Shown one piece after another: positions 17,044-26,054 of a stretch of 64,000 bases of DNA (the first letter of the stretch is position 1; each line of letters starts with the position of its first letter). This stretch comes from Lacrimispora defluvii. Lineage in GTDB: Bacteria > Bacillota > Clostridia > Lachnospirales > Lachnospiraceae. The DNA lies in assembly GCA_013036995.1 (NCBI GenBank), contig JAAOXG010000059.1, positions 56,924-120,923 of the forward strand, read 5' to 3'. Made by a program: the position numbers and the translations under genes. Under the pieces are notes generated by a model that did no database searches, had not been told where the DNA came from, and was given only the letters and a program-made list of their open reading frames with translations.

Positions 17044-17730
17044 ATGAGCAGAAGTATGAAAGAACTGGAAGAACGGATCGGCTATCGTTTTTCGGACAAG
17101 CATCTTATGACACAGGCCATGACCCACAGCTCCTATGCCAATGAACACCGGCTGAATAAAACAGAATGCAATGAGAGACTTGAATTCTTAGGTGATTCGG
17201 TACTGGAAGTGGTGTCCAGTGATTGTCTGTATCATAAATATCCACAAAAGCCAGAGGGAGATTTAACAAAAATTCGTGCCAGTATTGTTTGCGAACCCAC
17301 CCTTGCTTATTGTGCAGAAGTGATAAAGCTTGGGGAATATCTCCTTTTAGGCCGGGGAGAGGAAGCAACCGGGGGAAGAGGGAGAGCTTCAATTGTTTCG
17401 GATGCAATGGAAGCACTGATAGGAGCCATTTATCTGGATGGTGGTTTTGCTAATGCAAAAGAGTTTATCCTTCGTTTCATCATGAATGATCTGGAACATA
17501 AGCAGCTCTTTTTTGATAGCAAGACTATCTTGCAGGAGATTGTACAGAGCCAGACGGAAGAGGCGTTAACGTATGAGCTCTTAAAAGAGGAAGGTCCGGA
17601 TCATAATAAGATATTTGAGACGCAGGTAAAAATCGGGGATACGATTATCGGACAGGGAACTGGAAGAACAAAGAAAGCTGCGGAGCAGGTTGCGGCTTAT
17701 CACGGAATATTAAAGCTGCGTGGACAATAA
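17044..17730 (+). CDS. rnc: Ribonuclease III
   Basis: The 228-residue protein has the RNase III catalytic signature NERLEFLGDSVLEVV near residue 40, a second catalytic acidic site DAMEALIGAIYLDGG near residue 120 and a C-terminal double-stranded RNA-binding domain from about residue 158 (TGRTKKAAEQVAAYHGILKL). It cleaves double-stranded RNA in rRNA maturation and mRNA turnover. It lies between acpP and smc as in many Firmicutes. The last codons and stop (CGTGGACAATAA) coincide with the end of the intergenic repeat unit, so the C-terminal Arg-Gly-Gln is repeat-derived. Confidence 0.96.
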   Translation: MSRSMKELEERIGYRFSDKHLMTQAMTHSSYANEHRLNKTECNERLEFLGDSVLEVVSSDCLYHKYPQKPEGDLTKIRASIVCEPTLAYCAEVIKLGEYLLLGRGEEATGGRGRASIVSDAMEALIGAIYLDGGFANAKEFILRFIMNDLEHKQLFFDSKTILQEIVQSQTEEALTYELLKEEGPDHNKIFETQVKIGDTIIGQGTGRTKKAAEQVAAYHGILKLRGQ

Positions 17731-17982
17731 GTGGCATCCTCTATGTCCAAAGAGCATGGACAATAATATGGAAACACCCTTCGGGTATCCCTTTATGTCC
17801 AAAGAGCGTGGACAATAATATGGAAACACCCTTCGGGTATCCCTTTATGTCCAAAGAGCGTGGACAATAATATGGAAACACCCTTCGGGTATCCCTCTAT
17901 GTCCAAAAAACGTGGACAATAATAAGGTAACACCCTTCGGGTATCCCTTTATGTCCAAAGAGCATGGACAATAATAAGGTAA
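17719..17982. repeat. Hairpin repeat array downstream of rnc (about five units, 52 bp period)
   Basis: The motif TGGACAATAA recurs at 17721 (inside rnc), 17757, 17809, 17861, 17913 and 17965. The period is exactly 52 bp except for the first, 36 bp step. Each full unit has a TGTCCA/TGGACA stem whose 7-nt loop varies (AAGAGCA, AAGAGCG, AAAAACG) and a smaller ACCC-TTC-GGGT stem. Stems are invariant while loops drift. This fills nearly the whole 288 bp between rnc and smc. Confidence 0.95.
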
Positions 17983-18018
17983 AGAAAGGGCAGCTGGTGA
18001 AGGCTGTCAGCGTGGAGT

Positions 18019-21000
18019 ATGTATTTAAAAAGTATAGAGATTCAGGGGTTTAAATCTTTTGCCAACAAAATAGTATTCGAATTCCACAATGGAATTACAG
18101 GCATTGTAGGCCCCAACGGAAGCGGTAAGAGCAATGTTGCTGATGCGGTACGCTGGGTACTGGGTGAACAAAAAGTAAAGCAGTTAAGAAGTTCCAGTAT
18201 GCAGGATGTTATTTTTTCCGGAACGGAAATGAGAAAGCCCCAGGGATTTGCCTATGTAGCCATAACGCTTGACAATTCGGATCACCACTTATCCATTGAC
18301 TATGATCAGGTGACAGTATCAAGAAGAGTCTACCGGTCTGGCGAGAGCGAATATATGATCAATGGAAGTGCCTGCCGGTTAAAGGATATTAATGAACTTT
18401 TTTATGATACCGGAATCGGCAAGGAAGGTTATTCCATCATCGGACAGGGTCAGATTGATAAAATCCTAAGCGGAAAACCGGAAGAACGCAGAGAACTTTT
18501 TGATGAAGCTGCGGGAATAGTTAAATTTAAACGCCGTAAAGCCATTGCCCAGAAAAAACTGGAGGATGAAAAACAGAATCTGGTTCGTGTCAGTGATATA
18601 CTTTCGGAACTGGAAAAACAGGTTGGTCCTTTGGCAAAACAGTCTGAGGCAGCAAAAGAATATTTAAGATTAAAGGAAGAACTGAAAAAGTATGATGTAA
18701 ATCAGTTCCTGATGGAAACAGAAGGACTGCGCTTTCAGATGAAAGAAGTGGATGAGAAAGAAGTTATTGTCAGCCGTGATCTAGAAGAAGCAAAAAACAC
18801 ATCGGAGGGCATCAGAGAGCAATACGAGACTCTTGATACATATTTATCCCAGTTGGATGAATCTATTTTAGTAAGCCGCAATGAAAAAAACAACTCTGAT
18901 ATAGAGACTGGAAATTTGCAGGGACGCATCAATGTTCTAAAGGAGCAGATCAATACAGAACAGATGAATGCGGAGCACATTGCAGGCAGGGTGAGGTCCA
19001 TTCACTCCGAGATAGATATGAAAAAATCCCAGGCGTCCTCCTATGAAGAGGAACGTTCTGTCATTGCAGAATCAGTAAAGACTGCAATGGAGCAGTTAAA
19101 GCAGGGAGAAACGGTACTTGCAGCAGAAGACGAAAAAATTCACCTTCTGGAACAAAGGATAGAATCTGGTAAGGGGAGCATTATTGAGCTTCTCAATGAA
19201 AAAGCCACCTTAAATGCCAAACAGCAGCGTTATGAGACCATGCTTGAGCAGGTAAATGTACGAAGATCTGAAGTGCTCCAAAAGCTTCTCAAATATAAAA
19301 GTGATGAATCAGAACAGGATCAGCAACTTCTGGTTCTTCAAAAAGAAGCGGATGAAATTGATGCTGGTATTCTTAAGTACAATGAACTTCAGGAAGAAAG
19401 CGAAAGCAGAGCCGGGGAACTGGAGCATGAAGTGAAACGTCTTTCGAAGAATTTAAACGACAGACAGCAGGAATACCACACCAACTCTACCAAGCTGGAA
19501 TCTCTTCGAAATCTTGCCGAACGGTATGAAGGATATGGCGGCAGCATACGCCGGGTCATGGAAGTCAAGGACCGGGTGCATGGAATTCACGGTGTTGTGG
19601 CGGATTTAATTACTGTTTCTAAAAAGTATGAAGTCGCCATTGAAACAGCGCTGGGAGGAAGCATCCAAAATGTTGTTACCGACTCAGACCAGACAGCAAA
19701 GCAGCTGATTGAGTATTTAAAGAAAAACAAATACGGAAGAGCTACATTTCTCCCTCTTACCAGCATTGGAAATAAAAACGGTTTCAATCAGGAAAAAGCC
19801 CTTAGTGAACCTGGAGTTTTAGGACTTGCCAATTCTCTGGTTGAAGCGGATTCTCAGTATGAGGGACTTTTAAACTATCTTCTTGGAAGAGTGGTTGTTG
19901 TGGATACCATTGACCATGCAATCGCACTTGCTAAGAAATTCCAGTATTCTTTAAGAATTGTTACTCTGGAAGGAGAATTGCTAAGTGCTGGCGGTTCCAT
20001 GACTGGTGGTGCTTTCAAAAACACCAGCAATTTACTGGGACGAAAGCGCGAAATGGAGGAACTGGAAGCAGCCTGTGAAAAGGCGTTGAAAGAAACCGGG
20101 CAGATTGAGACAGAGCTGGTGATGAACGAGGGGCTTTTAAGTGAATGCAAAGAAGAGCTTGAAACCATCCGAAGTGAGAAGCAGAAGCTTTATTTAAGAC
20201 AGAATACGGTTAAAATAAATCTGCGCAGGATTGAAGATAAAAAAGCAGAGATTGTAGAATCCTACGGTGATTTAGAACTGGAAAATACCCAGCTTGAAGT
20301 ACAGAAAAAAGAGATTGGAGAAAACAGGCAGGATTTAATCCTTGCAGTGGAAAAGCTGGCAGTGCGAAGCCAGGATATAGACGGTGAGCTGGAGGGTCTG
20401 AATGCTGATCTGGAAAAAGCAAAAGCTGACAGAGAGAAATTCTCCAAAGAATTGTCAGAAGCCCAGCTGGCAGCTTCCAGTCTGAAGCAAAAGGATGATT
20501 TTGAGCTGGAAAATATCCGACGGGTAAAAGATGAAATTGGCAGATTGGAAGAGGAGCTGTTAAAGCTGTCCCAGGGATCCAGCGGATCTGGCCTGATTAT
20601 TGAAGAAAAACAAAAGGAAATAGAATCTATTAAAGCCAGAATTGCAGAGATCAGTTCAGCCAGGGAAACACTGGATGAGGAAATTAATGAGAAACTGGCT
20701 AAAAAAGAGATGAAATCAAAAGAGCAGAAGGAACTGTTCCAAAAGCGAGAAGAACTCACCCAGCGTATCAGTCTGCTGGATAAGGAACTGTTCCGCCTTC
20801 AGAGCCAGAAAGAGAAAATGGAAGAGCGTATGGATAACCACGTAAATTATATGTGGAATGAGTACGAACTGACATTTTCAAAAGCGGAAGCTTTAAGAAA
20901 TGAAGAATGGACATCTCTGCCGGACATTAAGAAGATGATCGGTTCCTTAAAAGAAGAGATACGCAAGCTTGGCAATGTCAATGTAAATGCTATCGAAGAT

Positions 21001-21579
21001 TATAAAGAAGTTTCAGAGCGTTATGAATTTATGAAGACACAGCATGATGATCTGATTACTGCTGAGGGAACCTTATTAAAAATTATTGATGAGCTTGATA
21101 CTGGTATGAGAAAACAGTTTGAAGAAAAATTCCGGGAAATCAGAGTAGAATTTGATAAAGTCTTCAAGGAACTGTTCGGTGGCGGACGTGGTGCACTTGA
21201 ACTTGTGGAGGATGAGGATATTCTGGAGGCGGGAATACAGATTGTTTCCCAGCCGCCTGGCAAAAAGCTTCAGAATATGATGCAGCTATCCGGTGGAGAA
21301 AAGGCACTGACAGCCATTGCACTGCTTTTTGCAATTCAGAATTTGAAGCCATCTCCGTTTTGTCTTCTTGATGAGATTGAGGCCGCCCTGGATGACTCCA
21401 ATGTGGATCGTTTTGCAAAATATTTGCATAAGTTAACAAAATTTACACAGTTTATTGTTATTACACACAGGCGCGGTACCATGGTGTCTGCGGATCGTCT
21501 GTATGGTATCACCATGCAGGAAAAAGGCGTCTCGACGCTTGTATCTGTTAACCTGATTGAAGAAGATTTAGAAAGTTAA
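18019..21579 (+). CDS. smc: Chromosome segregation ATPase SMC
   Basis: The 1186-residue protein has full SMC architecture. It shows Walker A GPNGSGKSN near residue 32, a long coiled coil, a hinge around residues 510-650 (VHGIHGVVADLI...; GGSMTGGAFKN) and a returning coiled coil. The C-terminal head carries the signature LSGGEKALTA and Walker B FCLLDEIEAALDD. It forms the condensin-like SMC-ScpAB complex that organises and segregates chromosomes. It starts MYLKSIEIQGFKSFANK, a canonical N-terminus, right after the repeat array. ftsY follows by 11 bp. Confidence 0.97.
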   Translation: MYLKSIEIQGFKSFANKIVFEFHNGITGIVGPNGSGKSNVADAVRWVLGEQKVKQLRSSSMQDVIFSGTEMRKPQGFAYVAITLDNSDHHLSIDYDQVTVSRRVYRSGESEYMINGSACRLKDINELFYDTGIGKEGYSIIGQGQIDKILSGKPEERRELFDEAAGIVKFKRRKAIAQKKLEDEKQNLVRVSDILSELEKQVGPLAKQSEAAKEYLRLKEELKKYDVNQFLMETEGLRFQMKEVDEKEVIVSRDLEEAKNTSEGIREQYETLDTYLSQLDESILVSRNEKNNSDIETGNLQGRINVLKEQINTEQMNAEHIAGRVRSIHSEIDMKKSQASSYEEERSVIAESVKTAMEQLKQGETVLAAEDEKIHLLEQRIESGKGSIIELLNEKATLNAKQQRYETMLEQVNVRRSEVLQKLLKYKSDESEQDQQLLVLQKEADEIDAGILKYNELQEESESRAGELEHEVKRLSKNLNDRQQEYHTNSTKLESLRNLAERYEGYGGSIRRVMEVKDRVHGIHGVVADLITVSKKYEVAIETALGGSIQNVVTDSDQTAKQLIEYLKKNKYGRATFLPLTSIGNKNGFNQEKALSEPGVLGLANSLVEADSQYEGLLNYLLGRVVVVDTIDHAIALAKKFQYSLRIVTLEGELLSAGGSMTGGAFKNTSNLLGRKREMEELEAACEKALKETGQIETELVMNEGLLSECKEELETIRSEKQKLYLRQNTVKINLRRIEDKKAEIVESYGDLELENTQLEVQKKEIGENRQDLILAVEKLAVRSQDIDGELEGLNADLEKAKADREKFSKELSEAQLAASSLKQKDDFELENIRRVKDEIGRLEEELLKLSQGSSGSGLIIEEKQKEIESIKARIAEISSARETLDEEINEKLAKKEMKSKEQKELFQKREELTQRISLLDKELFRLQSQKEKMEERMDNHVNYMWNEYELTFSKAEALRNEEWTSLPDIKKMIGSLKEEIRKLGNVNVNAIEDYKEVSERYEFMKTQHDDLITAEGTLLKIIDELDTGMRKQFEEKFREIRVEFDKVFKELFGGGRGALELVEDEDILEAGIQIVSQPPGKKLQNMMQLSGGEKALTAIALLFAIQNLKPSPFCLLDEIEAALDDSNVDRFAKYLHKLTKFTQFIVITHRRGTMVSADRLYGITMQEKGVSTLVSVNLIEEDLES

Positions 21580-21590
21580 GGAGGCCGACA

Positions 21591-22532
21591 ATGGGAGAAA
21601 AAAAGGGATTCTTTGGAAAACTGGTAGCTGGACTGCAAAAAACAAGAGATAATATTATCGCAGGTGTGGATTCCATTTTCAACGGTTTTTCGGCCATTGA
21701 TGATGAGTTTTATGAGGAAATTGAAGAAATTCTGATTATGGGTGATCTGGGTATCCAGACAACTACATCAATTGTGGAAGACCTGAGAAAAAAAGTAAAA
21801 GAAAAAAACATCAAGGATCCTTCAGAATGTAAACAGCTTCTTATGGACAGTATCATGGAACAGATGGATTTGGGAGAAAATGCATATGAATTTGAAAAGC
21901 GCCGCTCTGTTTTATTAATAATCGGAGTGAACGGAGTGGGAAAAACCACTTCCGTGGGTAAGCTGGCAGGACAAATGAAAGACGATGGAAAAAAAGTGAT
22001 CGTTGCAGCTGCCGACACATTCCGCGCAGCTGCAATTGAACAGCTGACAGAATGGGCGAGAAGAGCAAACGTAGATATTATTGCCCAACAGGAAGGCTCT
22101 GACCCGGCGGCAGTTGTATACGATGCAGTTGCTGCAGCAAAATCCAGACAGGCGGATATATTAATCTGTGATACGGCAGGACGTCTCCACAATAAAAAGA
22201 ACCTGATGGAAGAACTGAAAAAAATCAACCGGATTATTGACAAAGAATATCCCGAAGCATATCGGGAAACTCTTGTGGTCTTAGATGGAACTACCGGCCA
22301 GAACGCTCTTGTGCAGGCCAAACAGTTTATGGAAGTGGCGGATATTACCGGAATTATTCTTACTAAGCTGGATGGTACGGCAAAAGGAGGGATTGCGGTA
22401 GCAATTCAGTCCGAGCTGGGAATTCCGGTGAAATATATTGGTGTCGGGGAGAAGATTGATGACTTGCAGAAATTCAATGCGAAAGAATTTGTAAATGCAT
22501 TGTTTCACGTAGAAGAGAAAGAAGAGGCGTAA
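21591..22532 (+). CDS. ftsY: Signal recognition particle receptor FtsY
   Basis: The 313-residue GTPase has an N domain (about 1-95) and a G domain. The G domain shows GVNGVGKTTSVGKLA near residue 105, DTFRAAAIEQL, DTAGRLHNKKNLM near 190, TKLDGTAKGG near 260 and the closing GVGEKIDDLQKF. It docks ribosome-SRP complexes at the membrane for cotranslational insertion. It lacks the long acidic A domain of E. coli, as usual in Firmicutes. AAGGAGG precedes the ATG, and it overlaps no gene but sits tightly between smc and ilvA. Confidence 0.97.
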   Translation: MGEKKGFFGKLVAGLQKTRDNIIAGVDSIFNGFSAIDDEFYEEIEEILIMGDLGIQTTTSIVEDLRKKVKEKNIKDPSECKQLLMDSIMEQMDLGENAYEFEKRRSVLLIIGVNGVGKTTSVGKLAGQMKDDGKKVIVAAADTFRAAAIEQLTEWARRANVDIIAQQEGSDPAAVVYDAVAAAKSRQADILICDTAGRLHNKKNLMEELKKINRIIDKEYPEAYRETLVVLDGTTGQNALVQAKQFMEVADITGIILTKLDGTAKGGIAVAIQSELGIPVKYIGVGEKIDDLQKFNAKEFVNALFHVEEKEEA

Positions 22533-22535
22533 ATT

Positions 22536-23759
22536 ATGTTGACATTGGAAAAGTTTGAGGAAGCATCAGAAGTCGTTGGCAAGGTTACCCTGGAAACAAA
22601 GCTTATATACAGTGAGTATTTTTCTGCTCAGACTGGTAATAAGGTGTATTTTAAGCCGGAAAACATGCAATATACAGGGGCCTATAAAGTAAGAGGTGCT
22701 TATTATAAAATCAGCACTCTGACAGAGGAAGAAAAATCCAAAGGTTTGATTACCGCCTCTGCCGGCAATCATGCACAGGGTGTTGCCTATGCTGCAAAGC
22801 TTGCCGGGATTCCCGCTACCATTGTCATGCCAACAACAACTCCTCTGATGAAGGTTAACCGGACGAAAGGATACGGAGCAGAAGTAATTCTGGAAGGGGA
22901 TGTCTTTGATGAAGCCTGCAATCATGCTTATAAGCTGGCCGAAGAAAGAGGACTTACCTTTGTTCATCCGTTTAATGATTTAGATGTGGCAACCGGACAG
23001 GGTACCATAGCAATGGAAATCATCAAAGAACTTCCCACGGTTGATTATATTCTGGTTCCAATCGGAGGCGGCGGTCTTTGCACAGGCGTTTCCGTATTGG
23101 CAAAGATGTTAAATCCCAAGATTAAGGTAATAGGTGTGGAGCCAGCAGGTGCAAACTGCATGCAGGAGTCGATTCGCCAGGGGAAAGTAGTATCTCTTCC
23201 ATCTGTCAATACAATCGCTGATGGTACAGCTGTTAAATGTCCTGGTGACAAACTTTTTCCCTACATCCAGGAAAATGTGGACAGTATCATAACAATTGAA
23301 GACTCAGAACTGATCGTAGCATTTTTAGATATGATGGAAAATCATAAAATGGTGGTTGAAAACTCCGGACTTCTTACGGTTGCTGCTTTAAAACATATTG
23401 ATGTGGATAATAAAAAGATTGTATCCATCTTAAGCGGCGGAAATATGGATGTCATTACAATGGCCTCTATCGTGCAGCTGGGACTGATTCAGAGAGACCG
23501 GATCTTTACCGTTTCCATTCTGCTTCCGGATAAACCAGGAGAGCTGGCTAAAGTATCAGCGCTTCTTGCAAAAGAGCAGGGAAATGTCATCCGTCTGGAA
23601 CATAACCAGTTTATCAGCATTAACCGGAATACAGCAGTAGAATTAAGAATTACTCTGGAAGCTTTTGGTACAGATCATAAGAATGCCATTATGGCTGCCC
23701 TTACTTCTCAGGGGTATCGGCCAAAGCTGGTGAAATCAAAAGGAACATATGGCGATTAA
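22536..23759 (+). CDS. ilvA: Threonine ammonia-lyase (PLP-dependent, with C-terminal ACT domain)
   Basis: The 407-residue protein converts threonine to 2-oxobutyrate. The PLP lysine lies in MQYTGAYKVRGAYYK near residue 51. The phosphate-binding glycine loop is VPIGGGGLCTGV near residue 175, and ASAGNHAQGVAYAA is near 73. A single ACT domain at about residues 325-400 (FTVSILLPDKPGELAKVSAL) marks the medium-length form. It starts 4 bp after ftsY, so the genes are cotranscribed despite unrelated function. Whether it feeds isoleucine synthesis or threonine catabolism cannot be told, since no ilv or tdc neighbours exist. It ends at a strong bidirectional terminator. Confidence 0.93.
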   Translation: MLTLEKFEEASEVVGKVTLETKLIYSEYFSAQTGNKVYFKPENMQYTGAYKVRGAYYKISTLTEEEKSKGLITASAGNHAQGVAYAAKLAGIPATIVMPTTTPLMKVNRTKGYGAEVILEGDVFDEACNHAYKLAEERGLTFVHPFNDLDVATGQGTIAMEIIKELPTVDYILVPIGGGGLCTGVSVLAKMLNPKIKVIGVEPAGANCMQESIRQGKVVSLPSVNTIADGTAVKCPGDKLFPYIQENVDSIITIEDSELIVAFLDMMENHKMVVENSGLLTVAALKHIDVDNKKIVSILSGGNMDVITMASIVQLGLIQRDRIFTVSILLPDKPGELAKVSALLAKEQGNVIRLEHNQFISINRNTAVELRITLEAFGTDHKNAIMAALTSQGYRPKLVKSKGTYGD

Positions 23760-23770
23760 TGAAAGAAGTA

Positions 23771-23813
23771 AAAAGAAGCAGAAACTGGACGTATTCCGGT
23801 TTCTGCTTCTTTT
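23771..23813. terminator. Bidirectional terminator between ilvA and the Agr response regulator gene
   Basis: A perfect 15 bp stem AAAAGAAGCAGAAAC/GTTTCTGCTTCTTTT (23771-23785, 23799-23813) gives a U-rich tail in both directions. It serves two converging genes. Confidence 0.93.
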
Positions 23814-23814
23814 A

Positions 23815-24555
23815 TTATAGACATTTTAGTGATTTATGTACCTTGGACAGCAGTCGTACAGATACTGAATAAGATTCTTTATTATTCATATACAAAAGTG
23901 CCTCGTCTCTTGAATATTTTATCACATGCTTTAAATTCACTATTGTGGATCGGTTGCATTGACAAAAATGGGAGTTCAAAGAAGCACTCAGTTCTTTGAG
24001 GGAACCAGACATTTGGCGGAAACCATTCAAAGTATGAATAATTATTTTGTGATACTCTTCACTTGTAGTAATGGCAACGATATCATCCTGATCCATGACC
24101 AATGACGCTTTATCAACCTTTATGGACAAAAGACGGTCAGATGAATCTAATTGATTCCGGTATTTTGTTTCCGCATTTCTTATGCAGGAATAGATCTGTT
24201 CAGGAAGATCACTTATTTTATCTTTTACAATAAAATCCATGGCTTCTACTTTATATTGAAAAGTCAGATATGCCATTTCACTATGTGTTGTTACAAAGAC
24301 AATATATCCACGTGGATCATATTTGCGGATTTCTTCTGCCAATTGGATTCCATTCTTATTCGCTCTTAAATCTATATCCAGAAAATAGAGTCCGGTAATA
24401 TTAGAGTCTTTTCGTACCTTTAGTAAATCATCCGGAGAAGCTGTAGCGCAATATAGCAATGACTCCGTTGAATTCATTAATAAATATTTTTCTATAATAG
24501 ATGTCCAGCGTAATAATTGTCTTTTATCGTCTTCGCAAAGATATATATGAATCAT
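23815..24555 (-). CDS. LytTR-family response regulator (AgrA-like)
   Basis: The 246-residue protein has a receiver domain (IYLCEDDKRQ acidic pocket; phospho-acceptor Asp in LYFLDIDLRANKNG near residue 58; Lys in AMDFIVKDK near 107). A LytTR DNA-binding domain follows from about residue 140 (LSIKVDKASLVMDQDDIVAI, ending CQCNRSTIVNLKHVIKY). It overlaps the kinase gene by 4 bp and is translated after it. By homology with AgrA it should bind paired 9-bp boxes with a 21 bp period, and such a pair lies before agrB. Confidence 0.9.
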   Translation of the reverse strand: MIHIYLCEDDKRQLLRWTSIIEKYLLMNSTESLLYCATASPDDLLKVRKDSNITGLYFLDIDLRANKNGIQLAEEIRKYDPRGYIVFVTTHSEMAYLTFQYKVEAMDFIVKDKISDLPEQIYSCIRNAETKYRNQLDSSDRLLSIKVDKASLVMDQDDIVAITTSEEYHKIIIHTLNGFRQMSGSLKELSASLNSHFCQCNRSTIVNLKHVIKYSRDEALLYMNNKESYSVSVRLLSKVHKSLKCL

Positions 24556-25877
24556 ACTTGCTCCTTGTTACCATAATGCATCAGAATCAGTTCCTGAGTA
24601 AAATATGGTTCTTTATAAATTGTGTTCCATACGACATTATCATAATGATTCAATACCATGGAAACATTATACAAACCGACGCCTCTGTTTTCACCTTTTG
24701 ATGATATCCCCTGTTCGCGGAGCTTATATAAAGAATGATCGGGAGGAAGTGCAGTATTTTTAATAACAATATAAAGATCGTCTTCTTTATAAAACATACA
24801 AAAATGCAACTCTTTTTCGTCCGTTTCTGCGGTTGCCTCAATGGCATTGTCCAAAAAAATACCAATGATACGGGATAAATCAAGAGAATCCATATACAAA
24901 TTAGTAATTGGTTCTGTTAACTCAATTTCTGCTTTTATTCCTGTTTCCATGGAATAGATAAATTTAGAGGAAAGGAGGCTTTTTAATGCTGTATCCTTTA
25001 TATTTGATAAAGTGCCAAGTTTTGTATCTGATTCTGTGAAAGAGTGACTGATTGGTATAATTTTTTCTCCGAAATATTTTTTCAATCCCTGCAGATCATT
25101 ATCTTCCATAAATCCGGACATTGTTATAAGAATATTCATATAATCATGCTTGAACTTTCGCATTGTGCCATAGGACATTTCAAGTCTGTCTGTATAAGTT
25201 CTAAGATTTTCAAATTGCGACATGCGGTGCTTATAGGAAAGTTCTCCCATAGTCGCTTTATAGATGGAATACATTAAAAAAACAGTGATTGCAAACAGCA
25301 ATAAAAATAATATTCCATTCAATGCAATTACACCATAATTGTATCCTAATTGTTCACCGTATGAAAAATTAAAGATATAAAAGAACACTAAAATAAAAAG
25401 GTCAGTAAAGATGGCCTTTAAAAGATGACGATTGGTTAAATAATTTGACAAATTAAGCTTTTTATGAAAATACCAACCCAGCATTTTAGTAGTTACTCCG
25501 CAAAATACACAGTAAAATATTGAAAAAATAATTGTCAGTTTATCCCGTACTAATAATTCTGCCATGTCCATACGAAGAAAATAACTTGTCAGCCACATGA
25601 TAATATAATTAAAAGTGACAGAATATAAGTAACCAAAAAGAAAGCAGGAGGATGAGAAAAAGTCAAATTTAGAAAAGACCATCGCTATAATCAGTATTCC
25701 TCCATAAGTTAAAAAAGTGCTTATTTGACCAAACATTCGATTGAACAGGTAAACTGTCAGGAATGAGTATAAAAATAGAGTCAGTTTCTTAAAAATGTTA
25801 AGTTTATGAGGAAGTAAATGAACGCATGAAAAATAACTGCATAGGCTTCCTGTTAATGAATAAATTAAGTAAGTCAT
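24552..25877 (-). CDS. GHKL sensor histidine kinase (AgrC-like)
   Basis: The product is 441 residues from the ATG at 25877, behind AGGTGG. About six hydrophobic segments occupy the first 200 residues. A cytoplasmic kinase then carries the phospho-accepting His in MRKFKHDYMN (near residue 245), the N box IIGIFLDNAIEA and the G box SSKGENRGVGLYNV. This is the AgrC/ComD class that senses cyclic peptides. It is divergent from agrB and cotranscribed with the regulator, so it is probably the receptor for the peptide made from agrD. Confidence 0.9.
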   Translation of the reverse strand: MTYLIYSLTGSLCSYFSCVHLLPHKLNIFKKLTLFLYSFLTVYLFNRMFGQISTFLTYGGILIIAMVFSKFDFFSSSCFLFGYLYSVTFNYIIMWLTSYFLRMDMAELLVRDKLTIIFSIFYCVFCGVTTKMLGWYFHKKLNLSNYLTNRHLLKAIFTDLFILVFFYIFNFSYGEQLGYNYGVIALNGILFLLLFAITVFLMYSIYKATMGELSYKHRMSQFENLRTYTDRLEMSYGTMRKFKHDYMNILITMSGFMEDNDLQGLKKYFGEKIIPISHSFTESDTKLGTLSNIKDTALKSLLSSKFIYSMETGIKAEIELTEPITNLYMDSLDLSRIIGIFLDNAIEATAETDEKELHFCMFYKEDDLYIVIKNTALPPDHSLYKLREQGISSKGENRGVGLYNVSMVLNHYDNVVWNTIYKEPYFTQELILMHYGNKEQV

Positions 25878-25907
25878 ATTATGCCACCTCATCTGCCGGG
25901 TACTATT

Positions 25908-25936
25908 ATTCTACAATTCATATGGCAAAATGTAAA
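25908..25936 (-). promoter_or_regulatory. Promoter of the kinase-regulator operon (minus strand)
   Basis: On the minus strand TTTACA (25936-25931) and TAGAAT (25913-25908) have a 17 bp spacer, about 30 bp before the kinase start. A good -35 suggests activator-independent basal expression. Confidence 0.6.
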
Positions 25937-25965
25937 GTGAAATTGTATTTGAAAGTCAAGAAATT

Positions 25966-26032
25966 GACGCTTAGGAACAAAAAAACAACGTTAATTGCAA
26001 AAACATTTGTAAGTAGGAATTTATGGTAAAAT
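25966..26032 (+). promoter_or_regulatory. Paired LytTR/AgrA-type boxes and agrB promoter
   Basis: GACGCTTAG (25966-25974) and AACGTTAAT (25987-25995) are 9-bp direct repeats whose starts are 21 bp apart, the spacing known for AgrA/LytTR regulators. The second matches the published degenerate LytTR consensus at every position and the first at 7 of 9. A -10 (TAAAAT, 26027-26032) follows, with a poor -35 near 26004, as expected for an activator-dependent promoter. Confidence 0.6.
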
Positions 26033-26054
26033 GGCATTGTTTGGTGGTGATAAA

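Noticed and set aside
17719..17982. CRISPR array
   Set aside because: Units are contiguous with near-identical sequence throughout; there are no unique spacers of fixed length and no cas genes nearby.
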